Assembly: GCF_010614805.1 (NCBI RefSeq)
Contig: NZ_JAAFZC010000001.1
Coordinates: 1,466,001 to 1,530,000, forward strand
Reading direction: 5' to 3'
DNA length: 64,000 nt
Source: Pseudooceanicola aestuarii
Lineage (GTDB): Bacteria; Pseudomonadota; Alphaproteobacteria; Rhodobacterales; Rhodobacteraceae
Shown: positions 16,417 to 25,882 of the stretch, one piece after another
Position numbering within the stretch: position 1 is the stretch's first letter
How the letters are laid out: each line of letters opens with the position of its first letter
Program-made: the position numbers and the translations under genes
The notes under the pieces: model-generated
Seen by the model: the letters and a program-made list of their open reading frames with translations, nothing else
Told to the model about the DNA's origin: nothing
The model's database searches: none

Positions 16417-16444
16417 AAAGCCGCTCCTTCGGGGGCGGCTTTTT
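16417..16444 (+). terminator. Rho-independent terminator after rplT
   Basis: AAGCCGCTCC pairs with GGGGCGGCTT around a TTCG tetraloop, followed by TTTTT. It is 31 bases after the rplT stop. Confidence 0.9.
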
Positions 16445-16747
16445 GCATTGGGCCCCTTCGGGCCGAAATACCGCGGGGGTGAATTGAGCGGAGCTCAAGA
16501 GGGGGCAGCGCCCCCTGCTTCGCCCTCGAATTTCACTGCCTTCCAGGGCGGATGCCAGCCCGGTCAGGCCGCGCTATCGCCTCTCGCCGGGGTGCTGCCA
16601 ATCTCGGCCAAACTGGGCCTCTGCCGGTCCCGCCAGCATCACCGCGCCGTAGCAGGTGCTTGACGCCGCGCCCCTCCGCCCCGCGCCCGAGCTTGCATTC
16701 CCACGCGCCTGTGATAACCCCAACGCCGTCTGCGACAGGAGGCGGCG
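16445..16747. other. intergenic region upstream of pheS
   Basis: About 300 bases without a convincing gene. It holds GGCCC-CTTC-GGGCC (about 16451-16464), a GGGGC/GCCCC palindrome (16501-16515) of a kind often scattered between genes of this group, and presumably the pheS promoter. GGAGGCGGCG just before 16748 is the pheS ribosome binding site. Confidence 0.6.
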
Positions 16748-17812
16748 ATGGACGATCTGAAAGCGAAGTGGCTGGAAGCCATCGGGGCGGCGGCGGACGA
16801 ATCCGCGCTGGAAACCCTGCGGGTGCAGGCAGTGGGCAAGAAGGGCGAGATCAGCCTGAAGATGCGAGAGCTGGGCAGGATGACGGCCGAGGAACGGCAG
16901 GTCGCCGGCCCCGCGCTGAACGCCCTGAAGGACGAGATCAATTCCGCCCTTTCCGCGCGCAAGGCTGCATTGGGTGATGCGGCGCTGGAGGCCCGGCTGC
17001 GCGCCGAATGGCTGGACGTGACCCTGCCCGGCCGGCCCGGCCGCCAGGGCAGCGTGCACCCCGTTTCCCAGGTCTGGGAGGAATGCACCGCGATCTTCGC
17101 CGACATGGGCTTTGCCGTGGCCGAAGGGCCGCAGATCGAAACCGACTGGTACAATTTCGACGCGCTGAACATCCCCGGCCATCATCCCGCCCGGGCCGAG
17201 ATGGATACCTTTTACATGCACCGGGCCGAGGGCGACGACCGTCCGCCCCATGTGTTGCGCACCCATACATCGCCGGTGCAGATCCGCTCCATGCTGGATC
17301 AGGGGGCGCCGATCCGCATCATCGCGCCGGGGCGCGTCTACCGCGCAGATTACGACCAGACCCACACGCCGATGTTCCACCAGATCGAGGGGCTGGCGAT
17401 CGACCGCGACCTGTCGATGGCGAACCTGAAATGGGTGCTTGAGGAATTCTTCTCGGCCTTCTTCGGCACGAAGGTAAAGACCCGCTTCCGCGCCTCCCAC
17501 TTCCCCTTCACCGAACCTTCGGCGGAAGTGGACATCCAATGCTCCTTCGAGGGGGGTATGGTGAAGGTCGGGCAGGGCGACGACTGGTTGGAGGTTCTGG
17601 GCTCCGGCATGGTGCACCCCAAGGTTCTGAAGGCCGGGGGGATCGATCCCGATGAATACCAGGGTTTCGCCTTCGGCATGGGGATCGACCGGATCGCGAT
17701 GCTGAAATACGGCATCCCCGACCTGCGCGCCTTCTTCGACAGCGACCTGCGCTGGCTGCGCCACTACGGCTTCAGCGCGTTGCAGGTGCCGACCATCCGG
17801 GGCGGGGTGTGA
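16748..17812 (+). CDS. pheS: Phenylalanine--tRNA ligase subunit alpha
   Basis: A 354-residue PheRS alpha subunit with an N-terminal coiled-coil tRNA-binding arm (about 1-90) followed by the class II catalytic core. [41 protein letters not shown] (motif 2 area) and [16 protein letters not shown] (motif 3) are all visible. It charges tRNA-Phe as an alpha2-beta2 complex with PheT, encoded 800 bases downstream. Confidence 0.98.
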   Translation: MDDLKAKWLEAIGAAADESALETLRVQAVGKKGEISLKMRELGRMTAEERQVAGPALNALKDEINSALSARKAALGDAALEARLRAEWLDVTLPGRPGRQGSVHPVSQVWEECTAIFADMGFAVAEGPQIETDWYNFDALNIPGHHPARAEMDTFYMHRAEGDDRPPHVLRTHTSPVQIRSMLDQGAPIRIIAPGRVYRADYDQTHTPMFHQIEGLAIDRDLSMANLKWVLEEFFSAFFGTKVKTRFRASHFPFTEPSAEVDIQCSFEGGMVKVGQGDDWLEVLGSGMVHPKVLKAGGIDPDEYQGFAFGMGIDRIAMLKYGIPDLRAFFDSDLRWLRHYGFSALQVPTIRGGV

Positions 17813-17900
17813 GCGCGGGCAGCGACAGTTCTGCACGACATGTCGTGGCCCGAGCAGGGCCACCAACCGGCGACATGCGCCCGTCATGCCGGAGGATGGG

Positions 17901-18338
17901 ATGACGGACCCCGTCACCTTCACCTTCGGCGACAGCCGTGCCCTGTGCGACGAGGTGCTGGCCCTGGTGCGAGCGGGGGCCAAGACGGCCACCTGCGCCC
18001 GTCTGGCCGAATTCACGGAAGAGAGCGCGCCCATGCCGGTGGTTGGTCGCCGCGACATCGCGCTGGACTGGGACGGTGCCCCCGCGGTCGAACTGGAGAC
18101 CCGGGAGGTCCGGCTGTTGCGGTTCGACCAGATGACCGAAGCGATGGTGCGCCCCCAGGCCGAATTCCGCGACCTGGCGCATTGGCAACAGGGCTACGGA
18201 GCCTATTTCCGCCGCCAGGGTCTGGCCGCGCCCGAGGCGGAGATGATTGTTTGGGAACGGTTCCGCCTGCTGCGGGACTTCGCTGCGGACGGAAGTAACG
18301 GACCTGACGAAACCAACGGAACGGAGCGAAGATCATGA
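17901..18338 (+). CDS. ASCH domain-containing protein
   Basis: A 145-residue protein of the ASCH fold (PUA-like, probable RNA or nucleotide binding). It has FGDSRALCDEVLALVRAGAKTATC near the start and WQQGYGAYFRRQG with EMIVWERFRLL in the second half, typical of the YqfB/ASCH group. The ATG at 17901 has GGAGG with five-base spacing, so the ATG at 17886 is rejected. The gene lies between pheS and pheT and overlaps the next gene by four bases (ATGA). Confidence 0.88.
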   Translation: MTDPVTFTFGDSRALCDEVLALVRAGAKTATCARLAEFTEESAPMPVVGRRDIALDWDGAPAVELETREVRLLRFDQMTEAMVRPQAEFRDLAHWQQGYGAYFRRQGLAAPEAEMIVWERFRLLRDFAADGSNGPDETNGTERRS

Positions 18339-18619
18339 AATTCTTTCGCCACGAAAACCGGGAAAACAGCCACCGCAGCCGGCGCATCTACGCGCTGTTC
18401 GAAATCGCCTATACAATGGTCGATTTCGCCGCTGCGGCGACGTTCATCGTGGGCTCTGTCCTCTTTTTCTTCCAGGACCTCCAGACGGCGGGCACCTGGT
18501 TCTTCCTCGTGGGGTCCATCCTCTTTGCCGTCAAGCCGACACTGCGCATGGCGCGGGAACTCAAACTTGCTTCGATGGGCGATACCGAAGACCTCGCCGA
18601 ACGCCTGAAGGATCATTGA
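18335..18619 (+). CDS. YrhK family membrane protein
   Basis: A 94-residue protein with two hydrophobic segments (about 28-48 and 54-70) and the YrhK domain pattern (YALFEIAYTMVDFAAAATFI ... LFFFQDLQTAGTWFFLVGSI). Start and stop overlap the ASCH gene by ATGA and pheT begins one base after the stop, so the genes are probably translationally coupled. The function is unknown. Confidence 0.88.
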   Translation: MKFFRHENRENSHRSRRIYALFEIAYTMVDFAAAATFIVGSVLFFFQDLQTAGTWFFLVGSILFAVKPTLRMARELKLASMGDTEDLAERLKDH

Positions 18620-18620
18620 C

Positions 18621-21020
18621 ATGAAATTCACCCTGTCCTGGCTGAAAGACCACCTGGAAACCACGGCGACCCTGCCCGAGATCCTGGATACGCTGACCGA
18701 TCTGGGGCTGGAGGTCGAGGGCGTCGAAGACCCCGCCGCCCGTCTGCGCGGCTTTACCCTGGCCAAGGTGACGGAGGCGGAGCAGCACCCGGATGCGGAC
18801 CGGCTGCGGGTGTGCAAGGTCACCACCGACGAGGGCGAGAAACAGATCGTCTGCGGCGCGCCGAACGCGCGGGCGGGCATCACCGTCGTCCTGGCCAAGC
18901 CGGGGATGTATATTCCCGGCCTCGATATCACGATTTCCGTGGGCAAGATCCGCGGCGTCGAAAGCCATGGCATGATGGCCTCGGAGCGGGAGCTGGAGCT
19001 GTCGGACGAACATGACGGCATCATCGAACTGCCCTCGGGCGAGGTGGGGGAGGAATTCGCCGACTGGCTGGCGCAGCACCGCCCCGCCGCCGTGGACCCG
19101 GTGATCGAGATCGCGATCACCCCCAACCGCCCCGATGCGTTGGGCGTGCGCGGGGTGGCCCGGGATCTGGCTGCGCGCGGGCTGGGCACGCTGAAGCCGC
19201 TGCCCGATGCGCCCCTGCCCGCCACCACCGGCCCCTGCCCGGTGGAGGTGACGATTGCCGATAATGCCGCCGATGGCTGCCACGTCTTTGCCGGGCGCCT
19301 GATCCGGGGGGTGAAGAACGGCCCCAGCCCCGCCTGGCTGCAACAGAAGCTGCGCGCCATCGGCTTGCGCCCGATTTCGGCGCTGGTGGATGTGACCAAC
19401 CTGTTCACCCACGATCTGAACCGTCCTCTGCACGTCTTCGATGCCGACAAGATCGCGGGCCCGCTGCGCATCCACCGCGCCGCCGGAGGCGAAGAACTGC
19501 TGGCCCTGGATGAAAAGACCTATGCCATGCCGCAGGGCGCGCTGGTGATTTCCGACGACAACGGCGTGGAAAGCATCGGCGGTATCATGGGCGGCCTGGC
19601 CTCCGGCTGTACGGAGGAGACGCAGAACGTCTTTGTCGAGGCGGCATTCTGGGATTTCGTCTCCATCGCCCATGCCGGGCGCGCCCTGAAGGTCAATTCC
19701 GACGCCCGCTACCGCAACGAACGCGGCATCGACCCCGGCTTCAACATGGAGGGGCTGGACCGGGCCTGCGCCCTGATTGTGGATCTTTGCGGTGGCGCGG
19801 TTTCGGATGTGGTGACTGCGGGTGCGGTGCCCGATGTAGCCCGCGCCTATCGACTGGATACGGACCGCTGTTCCTCGCTTGTCGGGATGGATATCCCGGC
19901 CGACGATCAGCGCGCGACGCTGGAACGTCTGGGCTTTGTCATGGAGGGGGACATGGCGCATGTCCCGTCCTGGCGGCCTGATGTCCAGGGAGAGGCCGAC
20001 CTGGTCGAAGAGGTGGCGCGCATCGCCTCCCTCACCCGGCTGGAGCCCAAACCGATGCCGCGCGTCACCGCCGGCGTGCCGCGCCCGATCCTGACGCCGT
20101 TGCAGGCCCGCGAGCAACGCGCCCGCCGTACCGCCGCCGCGCTGGGGTACAATGAATGCGTCACCTACAGCTTCATCGATCGGGCGGCCGCCACGCTGTT
20201 CGGCGGGGGCGATGATGCGACGATGGTGGCCAATCCGATCTCGTCCGAGATGAGCCACATGCGCCCCGCGCTGCTGCCCGGATTGTTGCAAGCCGCCGCC
20301 CGCAATCAGGCGCGCGGCTTCACGGACATGGCCCTGTTCGAGGTCGGCGCCGCCTGGCATGGTGGCGAGCCGGGCGAACAGCACACCCAGGTCACCGGCC
20401 TGCTGGTCGGTCGCACGGGGCCCAAGGACGTGCACGGCGCCAGCCGTCCTGTCGATGTCTACGATGCCAAGGCCGATGCGGAGGCGATCCTGGCCGCCCT
20501 GGGCGCTCCTGCCAAGGTGCAGATCCTGCGCGACGGGCCGGATTACCTGCACCCCGGTCGTCACGGGCGCATCTGCCTGGGGCCGAAGAAGATGCTGGCC
20601 GCCTTTGGCGAGGTGCATCCGCGCGTGTTGCAGGCGCTGGACGTGAAGGGGCCCGCCGTGGCCTTTACCCTCTGGCCGGAGGAGATCCCCCAGCCGCGCA
20701 ATTCCGACACCGCCCGCCCGGCGCTGCATCTGAACGACCTGCAAGCGGTGGACCGCGATTTCGCCTTTGTCGTCGATGCGGATGTGCAGGCGCTGGACCT
20801 GGTGAACGCGGCCGCCGGCGCGGACAAGACACTGATCGCCGAAGTGCGCGTCTTTGACGAATTCATCGGCGGGTCGCTGGGGGAGGGGCGCAAATCGCTT
20901 GCCCTGACCGTGCGCGTACAGCCGGTGGACAAGACCCTGACCGAAAAGGAAATCGAGGCGCTGTCGCAGAAGATCGTCGACAAGGTGGCGAAGGCCACCG
21001 GCGGCACCCTGCGCGGCTGA
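18621..21020 (+). CDS. pheT: Phenylalanine--tRNA ligase subunit beta
   Basis: A 799-residue full-length PheRS beta subunit. It starts MKFTLSWLKDHLETTATLPE. The EMAP-like tRNA-binding domain lies at about 40-150, the B3/B4 editing region at about 215-380, B5 at about 400-475, the catalytic-like core follows, and an FDX-ACB anticodon domain (VDRDFAFVVD ... EVRVFDEFIG) forms the last 95 residues. It pairs with PheS and edits Tyr mischarging. Translation is probably coupled to the YrhK gene. Confidence 0.98.
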   Translation: MKFTLSWLKDHLETTATLPEILDTLTDLGLEVEGVEDPAARLRGFTLAKVTEAEQHPDADRLRVCKVTTDEGEKQIVCGAPNARAGITVVLAKPGMYIPGLDITISVGKIRGVESHGMMASERELELSDEHDGIIELPSGEVGEEFADWLAQHRPAAVDPVIEIAITPNRPDALGVRGVARDLAARGLGTLKPLPDAPLPATTGPCPVEVTIADNAADGCHVFAGRLIRGVKNGPSPAWLQQKLRAIGLRPISALVDVTNLFTHDLNRPLHVFDADKIAGPLRIHRAAGGEELLALDEKTYAMPQGALVISDDNGVESIGGIMGGLASGCTEETQNVFVEAAFWDFVSIAHAGRALKVNSDARYRNERGIDPGFNMEGLDRACALIVDLCGGAVSDVVTAGAVPDVARAYRLDTDRCSSLVGMDIPADDQRATLERLGFVMEGDMAHVPSWRPDVQGEADLVEEVARIASLTRLEPKPMPRVTAGVPRPILTPLQAREQRARRTAAALGYNECVTYSFIDRAAATLFGGGDDATMVANPISSEMSHMRPALLPGLLQAAARNQARGFTDMALFEVGAAWHGGEPGEQHTQVTGLLVGRTGPKDVHGASRPVDVYDAKADAEAILAALGAPAKVQILRDGPDYLHPGRHGRICLGPKKMLAAFGEVHPRVLQALDVKGPAVAFTLWPEEIPQPRNSDTARPALHLNDLQAVDRDFAFVVDADVQALDLVNAAAGADKTLIAEVRVFDEFIGGSLGEGRKSLALTVRVQPVDKTLTEKEIEALSQKIVDKVAKATGGTLRG

Positions 21021-21034
21021 GAAGGAGAAAAGCC

Positions 21035-21490
21035 ATGACCCTGAATGTCTATCTGTCCGGCGAGATCCACACCGATTGGCGGGATCAGATCATCGCGGGA
21101 GCCCGCGATCTGGATCTGGACATCGCCTTCTTCGCGCCGGTCACGGACCACGGTGCCAGTGACGATTGCGGCGTCGCGATCCTGGGCGCGGAAGAGCGGA
21201 AGTTCTGGCACGACCGCAAGGGCGCCCAGCTGAATGCCATCCGCACCCGTATGGGGATCGAACAGGCCGACGTCGTCGTCGTGCGGTTCGGGGAGAAGTA
21301 CAAGCAGTGGAACGCGGCCTTTGACGCGGGCTATGCGGCCGCCTTGGGCAAGTCGCTGATCGTGATGCACGGCGCGGACCATCAGCACGCGCTGAAGGAA
21401 GTGGATGCCGCCGCGCAAGCCGTCACGGAAACGCCGCAGCAGGTGGTGGATTGCCTGCGCTACGTGCTGACCGGCGCGCTGCCCGGCTGA
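21035..21490 (+). CDS. YtoQ family protein
   Basis: A 151-residue protein matching YtoQ. It starts MTLNVYLSGEIHTDWRDQI and contains FFAPVTDHGASDD, RMGIEQADVVVVRFGEKYKQWNAAFDAGYA and GKSLIVMHG. The fold resembles nucleoside deoxyribosyltransferase-like Rossmann proteins, but no reaction is established. GAAGGAG precedes the start. It is 14 bases after pheT and ends at a strong terminator, so it is the last gene of the pheS-T operon. Confidence 0.9.
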   Translation: MTLNVYLSGEIHTDWRDQIIAGARDLDLDIAFFAPVTDHGASDDCGVAILGAEERKFWHDRKGAQLNAIRTRMGIEQADVVVVRFGEKYKQWNAAFDAGYAAALGKSLIVMHGADHQHALKEVDAAAQAVTETPQQVVDCLRYVLTGALPG

Positions 21491-21496
21491 CGATCA

Positions 21497-21528
21497 CGCC
21501 CCGGCCCTGATCAGGGCCGGGGCGTTTC
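21497..21528 (+). terminator. Rho-independent terminator after ytoQ
   Basis: CGCCCCGGCCCT pairs perfectly with AGGGCCGGGGCG around GATC, followed by TTTCT. It ends the pheS-pheT-ytoQ transcript just before the convergent GST gene. Confidence 0.88.
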
Positions 21529-21571
21529 TGAAAATTCCGAGAGTTCCGAAGGATCCGACAGTTCCGGACCT

Positions 21572-22270
21572 TCAGGAATTCGGAGGCTTCGGAATGTTCA
21601 GACCTTTCTGAACCGCGGGGCGTGCCTCGAACCGGGCGCGGTAGGCGGCGATATTGGCGAAATCCGCCGTGCCAAGCACATCATGCGCCTCGTAGAAATC
21701 AATCGCCCGCAGCCAGGGTACGATGGCGATATCCGCGATGGAGTAATCGCCCGCGATCCAGTCCTGACCGTCAAGCGCGCCATTCAGGACCGTCAGAAGC
21801 CGCCGCGCCTCGCCGATGTAGCGGTCGCGCGGGCGGGGATCTTCGATATCTTTGCCGGCGAACCGGTAGAAAAACCCCAGCTGCCCCAGCATCGGGCCCA
21901 GCCCACCCATCTGCCACATCAGCCATTTCAGGACATCAGCCCGCGCCGCGCCATCCGCCGGCAGGAACTTGCCCGTCTTTTCGGCCAGGTAGATCAGGAT
22001 GGCACCGGATTCGAACAGCTCCACCGGGCCATTGGCGGCGGTCGGGTCGATCAGGGCGGGGATCTTGTTGTTGGGGTTCAGGGACAGGAACGCATCGCTT
22101 TTCACGTCATCGTCGGACAGGGTGACCAGATGCGCCTCGTAGGGCAGGCCGGTTTCCTCCAGCATGATGGAGGCCTTCACACCGTTGGGCGTGGGATAGG
22201 AATAAAGCTGGATCACCTTGGGATCCGTGGCGGGCCAGCGGGCGGTGATGGGAAAATCGTCGGGAAACAT
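21572..22270 (-). CDS. Glutathione S-transferase family protein, YfcG-like
   Basis: A 232-residue protein with an N-terminal thioredoxin-like domain (YSYPTPNGVKASIMLEETGL, NNKIPALID, LFESGAILIYLAEKTG) and a C-terminal helical domain (LKWLMWQMGGLGPMLGQ, YSIADIAIVPWL). The PTPNG loop and IADIA motif match YfcG-type disulfide-bond oxidoreductases better than classical GSTs. The ATG at 22270 follows GGAGGATATTC; a start eight codons earlier is rejected. Confidence 0.92.
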   Translation of the reverse strand: MFPDDFPITARWPATDPKVIQLYSYPTPNGVKASIMLEETGLPYEAHLVTLSDDDVKSDAFLSLNPNNKIPALIDPTAANGPVELFESGAILIYLAEKTGKFLPADGAARADVLKWLMWQMGGLGPMLGQLGFFYRFAGKDIEDPRPRDRYIGEARRLLTVLNGALDGQDWIAGDYSIADIAIVPWLRAIDFYEAHDVLGTADFANIAAYRARFEARPAVQKGLNIPKPPNS

Positions 22271-22409
22271 GAATATCCTCCGTTTGCGAAACATAAATAG
22301 GATGTCGGGCAGTCAAAAACACTTCGTCGGCGGCGATCCGCGGTCTAATCTCGGTGCGCGGGCGCAGAGAATGGGCGCGTCCGTGCACAATGCGGGAAAA
22401 GGGTAGAAA

Positions 22410-22847
22410 ATGCTGAATGAATTCAAGGCTTTCATCGCCAAGGGTAATGTCATGGACATGGCCGTCGGGATCATCATCGGGGCGGCCTTTACCGCCATCG
22501 TCAAAAGCATGGTGGACGATCTCATCAATCCGATCATCGGCTTGTTCACCGGTGGGATGGATTTCACCAATAATTTCGTCGTCCTGTCCGGCGACGTGGC
22601 CTATGACAGCCTTGAGGCCGCGCGCGAAGGCGGGGCGGCAGTCTTTGCCTACGGGGCTTTCATGATGGCGGTGATCAACTTCCTGATCGTGGCTTTTGTC
22701 GTCTTCATGCTGGTGAAGGCCGTGAACCGGGCCAAGGCCCAGGTCGTCGCGCAGGAGAAAACCGCCCCCGCAGAGGAGAAGCCCGCAGGCCCCACGCAGC
22801 TGGACGTGCTGTTGGAAATCCGCGATTCGCTGAAGACGCGGGCCTGA
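22410..22847 (+). CDS. mscL: Large-conductance mechanosensitive channel MscL
   Basis: A 145-residue Msc[32 protein letters not shown] is the N-terminal amphipathic helix plus TM1 pore region, a periplasmic loop follows, and TM2 is [21 protein letters not shown]. The C-terminal helix ([12 protein letters not shown]) is present. It opens under membrane tension to release solutes on hypo-osmotic shock, fitting a saline habitat together with nhaA. Confidence 0.97.
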   Translation: MLNEFKAFIAKGNVMDMAVGIIIGAAFTAIVKSMVDDLINPIIGLFTGGMDFTNNFVVLSGDVAYDSLEAAREGGAAVFAYGAFMMAVINFLIVAFVVFMLVKAVNRAKAQVVAQEKTAPAEEKPAGPTQLDVLLEIRDSLKTRA

Positions 22848-22868
22848 GCGGACTCCTGAAAATGACAA

Positions 22869-22894
22869 ACCCCCGGGGCGGCAGCCGCGGGGGT
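22869..22894 (-). terminator. hairpin between convergent mscL and rpsU
   Basis: ACCCCCG pairs with CGGGGGT. Read on the minus strand it is followed by TTTGTCATTTT, so it best serves rpsU, and it could act in both directions. Confidence 0.7.
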
Positions 22895-22934
22895 CGTCTT
22901 CGGTACGTATCGAATAGGTTCGCTGAATTAGGCT

Positions 22935-23141
22935 TCAGAGAAGACCTTCGCGTTGCGCTTTCTTGCGTGCGAGCTTGCGCGCACGGCGGATCGCTTCGGC
23001 TTTCTCGCGGGCTTTCTTTTCCGACGGTTTTTCGAAATGTTGCTTGAGCTTCATTTCACGGAAAACGCCTTCGCGTTGCAGCTTTTTCTTCAGGGCGCGG
23101 AGCGCCTGATCGACATTGTTGTCGCGAACACTGACCTGCAT
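22935..23141 (-). CDS. rpsU: 30S ribosomal protein S21
   Basis: A 68-residue, highly basic protein with the S21 N-terminus [20 protein letters not shown] and [20 protein letters not shown]. It helps 16S rRNA 3'-end interaction during initiation. It is a single gene with its own terminator. AAGGTGGTG precedes the start. It is divergent from the COQ9 gene. Confidence 0.97.
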   Translation of the reverse strand: MQVSVRDNNVDQALRALKKKLQREGVFREMKLKQHFEKPSEKKAREKAEAIRRARKLARKKAQREGLL

Positions 23142-23257
23142 CGTGGTGTCACCACCTTCCTAGTTTAGAGTTGCAATGTGATAGCAGGAAGTGGCCATCT
23201 AGCAGTGGTTGCCCTAAATGTCCAGTGAAAGAGGACATCGTACCCGGAGGATCCCCG

Positions 23258-23938
23258 ATGAGCGAAAGCCACACCCCCGATCCGGCCCAGGCCCTGCTGG
23301 ACGCCGCGCTGAGCCATGTGCCCTTTGACGGCTGGAGCAGCGCCACGCTGAGCGCCGCGGCGCGGGATGCGGATGTGTCGCCGGCGCTGGCGCGGGCGCT
23401 CTATCCGCGCGGCGCGGTGGATCTGGCGCTGGCCTATCACCGGCGCGGCGATGCCGAGATGGTGCGCCGCCTGACCGCCGCCGACCTTTCGGAGCTGCGG
23501 TTTCGCGACCGCATCGCCCATGCCGTGCGGCTGCGCCTTGACGGGGCGGACCGGGAGCTGGTGCGCCGGGGCGCGACGCTGTTCGCCTTGCCACCCCACG
23601 CCGCCGACGGCGCGCGTGCGGTCTGGGGCACCGTCGACGCGATCTGGACCGCGCTTGGCGACACCTCCGATGACATCAACTGGTATTCCAAGCGCGCCAC
23701 GCTGTCCGGCGTCTATTCCGCCACTGTCCTCTACTGGCTGGGCGACGAGACCCCGGATGCAGAGGCGACCTGGGCATTTCTGGACCGGCGCATCGACAAT
23801 GTCATGCAGTTCGAGAAGGTGAAGGCCCGCGTGACCTCCGGCCCGATGGGGCGGGTGCTGGCCGGGCCATTGTCGGTGCTGGAGCGGGTGCGCAAACCCG
23901 GCGGGCGGCGCGGCTTTCCCGGTTCCGTCGGCGGGTGA
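23258..23938 (+). CDS. COQ9 family protein (ubiquinone biosynthesis)
   Basis: A 226-residue COQ9-like protein with a TetR-like helical N-terminal region (LLDAALSHVPFDGWSSATLSAAARDADVS) and the COQ9 domain (about 85-200), including DDINWYSKRATLSGVYSATVLYWLGD. COQ9 is a lipid-binding accessory protein that supports COQ7 in ubiquinone synthesis. The ATG at 23258 has CCGGAGG upstream. The longer frame overlaps the divergent rpsU promoter. Confidence 0.93.
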   Translation: MSESHTPDPAQALLDAALSHVPFDGWSSATLSAAARDADVSPALARALYPRGAVDLALAYHRRGDAEMVRRLTAADLSELRFRDRIAHAVRLRLDGADRELVRRGATLFALPPHAADGARAVWGTVDAIWTALGDTSDDINWYSKRATLSGVYSATVLYWLGDETPDAEATWAFLDRRIDNVMQFEKVKARVTSGPMGRVLAGPLSVLERVRKPGGRRGFPGSVGG

Positions 23939-24019
23939 CTTGCCCCCGGCGCCGGATTGTCGGAAACCTGCGCCCCGGGGGCGTGTGACCGCCCCCGCCA
24001 TTCCAGAGGGGGAGAGCAT

Positions 24020-24997
24020 ATGCGCGTCATCGAGATTTCCAAACCCGGCGGTCCGGAGGTTCTGATCCCGGCCGAGCGGTCGGCGCCGGAACCGGCGCCG
24101 GGCCAGGTCCGGCTGAAAGTGGCCTTTGCCGGGGTGAATCGCCCGGATGCCGCCCAACGCGCGGGCAATTATGCGCCGCCGCCCACCGCCAGCGACCTGC
24201 CCGGCCTTGAAGCCTCCGGAGAAGTCGTGGCCATCGGCGCGGGCGTGCCCGAGAGCGCCATGGGCGCGCAGGTCTGTGCATTGTTGCCCGGCGGCGGCTA
24301 CGCCGAGGAAGTCGTGACCCCCTGGGCCCATTGCCTGCCGGTGCCCAGCGGCATGTCGATGCGCGATGCCGCCTGCCTGCCGGAGAACTACTTTACCGTC
24401 TGGACCAACGTGTTCATGCGCGGCGCCCTGAAGAAGGGCGAGGTCTTTCTGGTGCACGGAGGCTCCTCCGGGATCGGGACAACGGCGATCCAGCTGGCCG
24501 CCCATTTCGGCGCCCGTGTCTTTGCCACAGCCGGATCGGCGGAGAAATGCGCCAAATGCGTCGAGCTGGGCGCCGAGCGCGCGATCAACTACCGCGAGGA
24601 AGATTTCGTCGAGGTGGTGAAAGAGGCCGCCGGCGGCGCAGACGTGATCCTGGACATGGTGGGCGGCGATTACATCCCGCGCAACGTCAAGCTGCTGAAC
24701 ATCGCCGGGCGGCTGGTGCAGATCGCCTTTCTTGGTGGGCCCAAGGCAGAGCTGAACTTTGCCCAGGTCATGGTCAAGCGGCTGACGATCACCGGCTCCA
24801 CCCTGCGGCCGCAGACAGACGAGATGAAGGCGGAGATCGCGGAGGGCCTGCGCGACCAGGTCTGGCCACTGCTGGACGCTGGCCGGATCTTTCCGGTGAT
24901 CGACACCGAATTCGCGCTGGACGACGCGGCCAAGGCCCATGCGCTGATGGAAACCTCCACCCATATCGGCAAGATCGTCCTGAAGGTCGGCGGCTGA
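24020..24997 (+). CDS. NAD(P)H:quinone oxidoreductase, zinc-independent MDR family
   Basis: A 325-residue medium-chain dehydrogenase/reductase of the PIG3/QOR type. It has an N-terminal GroES-like domain (FAGVNRPDAAQRAGNY, LPGLEASGEVVAIG) and a Rossmann domain with LVHGGSSGIGTTAIQLA. Zinc-binding cysteines of alcohol dehydrogenases are absent. It probably reduces quinones with NADPH. The ATG at 24020 follows GGGGGAGAGC. It is 81 bases after the COQ9 gene on the same strand. Confidence 0.93.
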   Translation: MRVIEISKPGGPEVLIPAERSAPEPAPGQVRLKVAFAGVNRPDAAQRAGNYAPPPTASDLPGLEASGEVVAIGAGVPESAMGAQVCALLPGGGYAEEVVTPWAHCLPVPSGMSMRDAACLPENYFTVWTNVFMRGALKKGEVFLVHGGSSGIGTTAIQLAAHFGARVFATAGSAEKCAKCVELGAERAINYREEDFVEVVKEAAGGADVILDMVGGDYIPRNVKLLNIAGRLVQIAFLGGPKAELNFAQVMVKRLTITGSTLRPQTDEMKAEIAEGLRDQVWPLLDAGRIFPVIDTEFALDDAAKAHALMETSTHIGKIVLKVGG

Positions 24998-25087
24998 GCC
25001 CGGCACCTTGCGCCGTTGCGGCCGGATGCGTCGCACCGGCGCAGGGGCGGGCGCCTTTCCGCCCGGCGCGCGAATCGTTCGGGCGGC

Positions 25088-25753
25088 CTAGTTGATCGCC
25101 TCGAACAGGGCATCGCGGCGGGTGCAGTCGCGGCGCGTGTCGGCGCCGCAGCGGCGCGGTTCCAGATCGCGGGTCAGGCAGATCCGTGCCTCCTGGATAC
25201 GGCTGTCGCGACAGGTGATGGTGATCATGTCGGCGTCCAGCTCGGGATTGGCCTCCAGGAACGCGTCCTCGATCACTGTGGCGGGCAGGCGCACATCGCG
25301 CCCGATCTCGCGCAGCAGGGCGGGGCGGTTCATCCGGTCATAGGCCAGCCGGGCCAGCCGAAAGTAGTCAGGCGCGGCCAGCCCGGCGCAGGTGCCGTGC
25401 TTCTTCCATTGGTACCAGGCGGCGCCCGGCGCCCCCATGATATCGGCCATCGCGGCGGTCATCTGGCGCGACGGCGGGCGTTCCGCCGTGCGGCAATGGG
25501 AGGGCCAGCCGCGTTCGTGCTGGGGCCAGAGCCCGTGCAGCACCCAGCCGAACCGCTGTCCGGGATCGCATTGCGGCGAATTGCGCGCCCGTCCTTCCAG
25601 GGTACACCAGGTCGGTGACCAGCTGAGGGCCAGCACGTAGTAATCGAACTCTCCCGCGATTTCGCCCTCGGCGCGCAGGGGCAGGGCGGAGGCCAGGACC
25701 AGTGCCGGGACCAGGCACAGGCGACGAAGGGCAGGGATCAGGCGGTACAGCAT
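25088..25753 (-). CDS. Ribonuclease T2 family protein
   Basis: About 221 residues. A signal peptide (MLYRLIPALRRLCLVPALVL, ending at LRA) is followed by an RNase T2 domain with both catalytic segments: CAS I FGWVLHGLWPQ and CAS II WKKHGTCAG, including the catalytic His residues. Cysteines for disulfides are present, fitting a periplasmic or secreted RNase producing 2',3'-cyclic phosphates. I prefer the ATG at 25753 (GGAAGAG upstream); an ATG at 25777 is a possible alternative start. Confidence 0.9.
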   Translation of the reverse strand: MLYRLIPALRRLCLVPALVLASALPLRAEGEIAGEFDYYVLALSWSPTWCTLEGRARNSPQCDPGQRFGWVLHGLWPQHERGWPSHCRTAERPPSRQMTAAMADIMGAPGAAWYQWKKHGTCAGLAAPDYFRLARLAYDRMNRPALLREIGRDVRLPATVIEDAFLEANPELDADMITITCRDSRIQEARICLTRDLEPRRCGADTRRDCTRRDALFEAIN

Positions 25754-25882
25754 TCGACTCTTCCATTTCATCTTCATGACGACTATATGCACCTCAAGTT
25801 CCCCCACAACGGAAACTGTTCCGGCCCCGTCCGGGACCGCTTGTCCCGGCAAGCGACGGGACGATTTTGAGGAGTTGAAACG

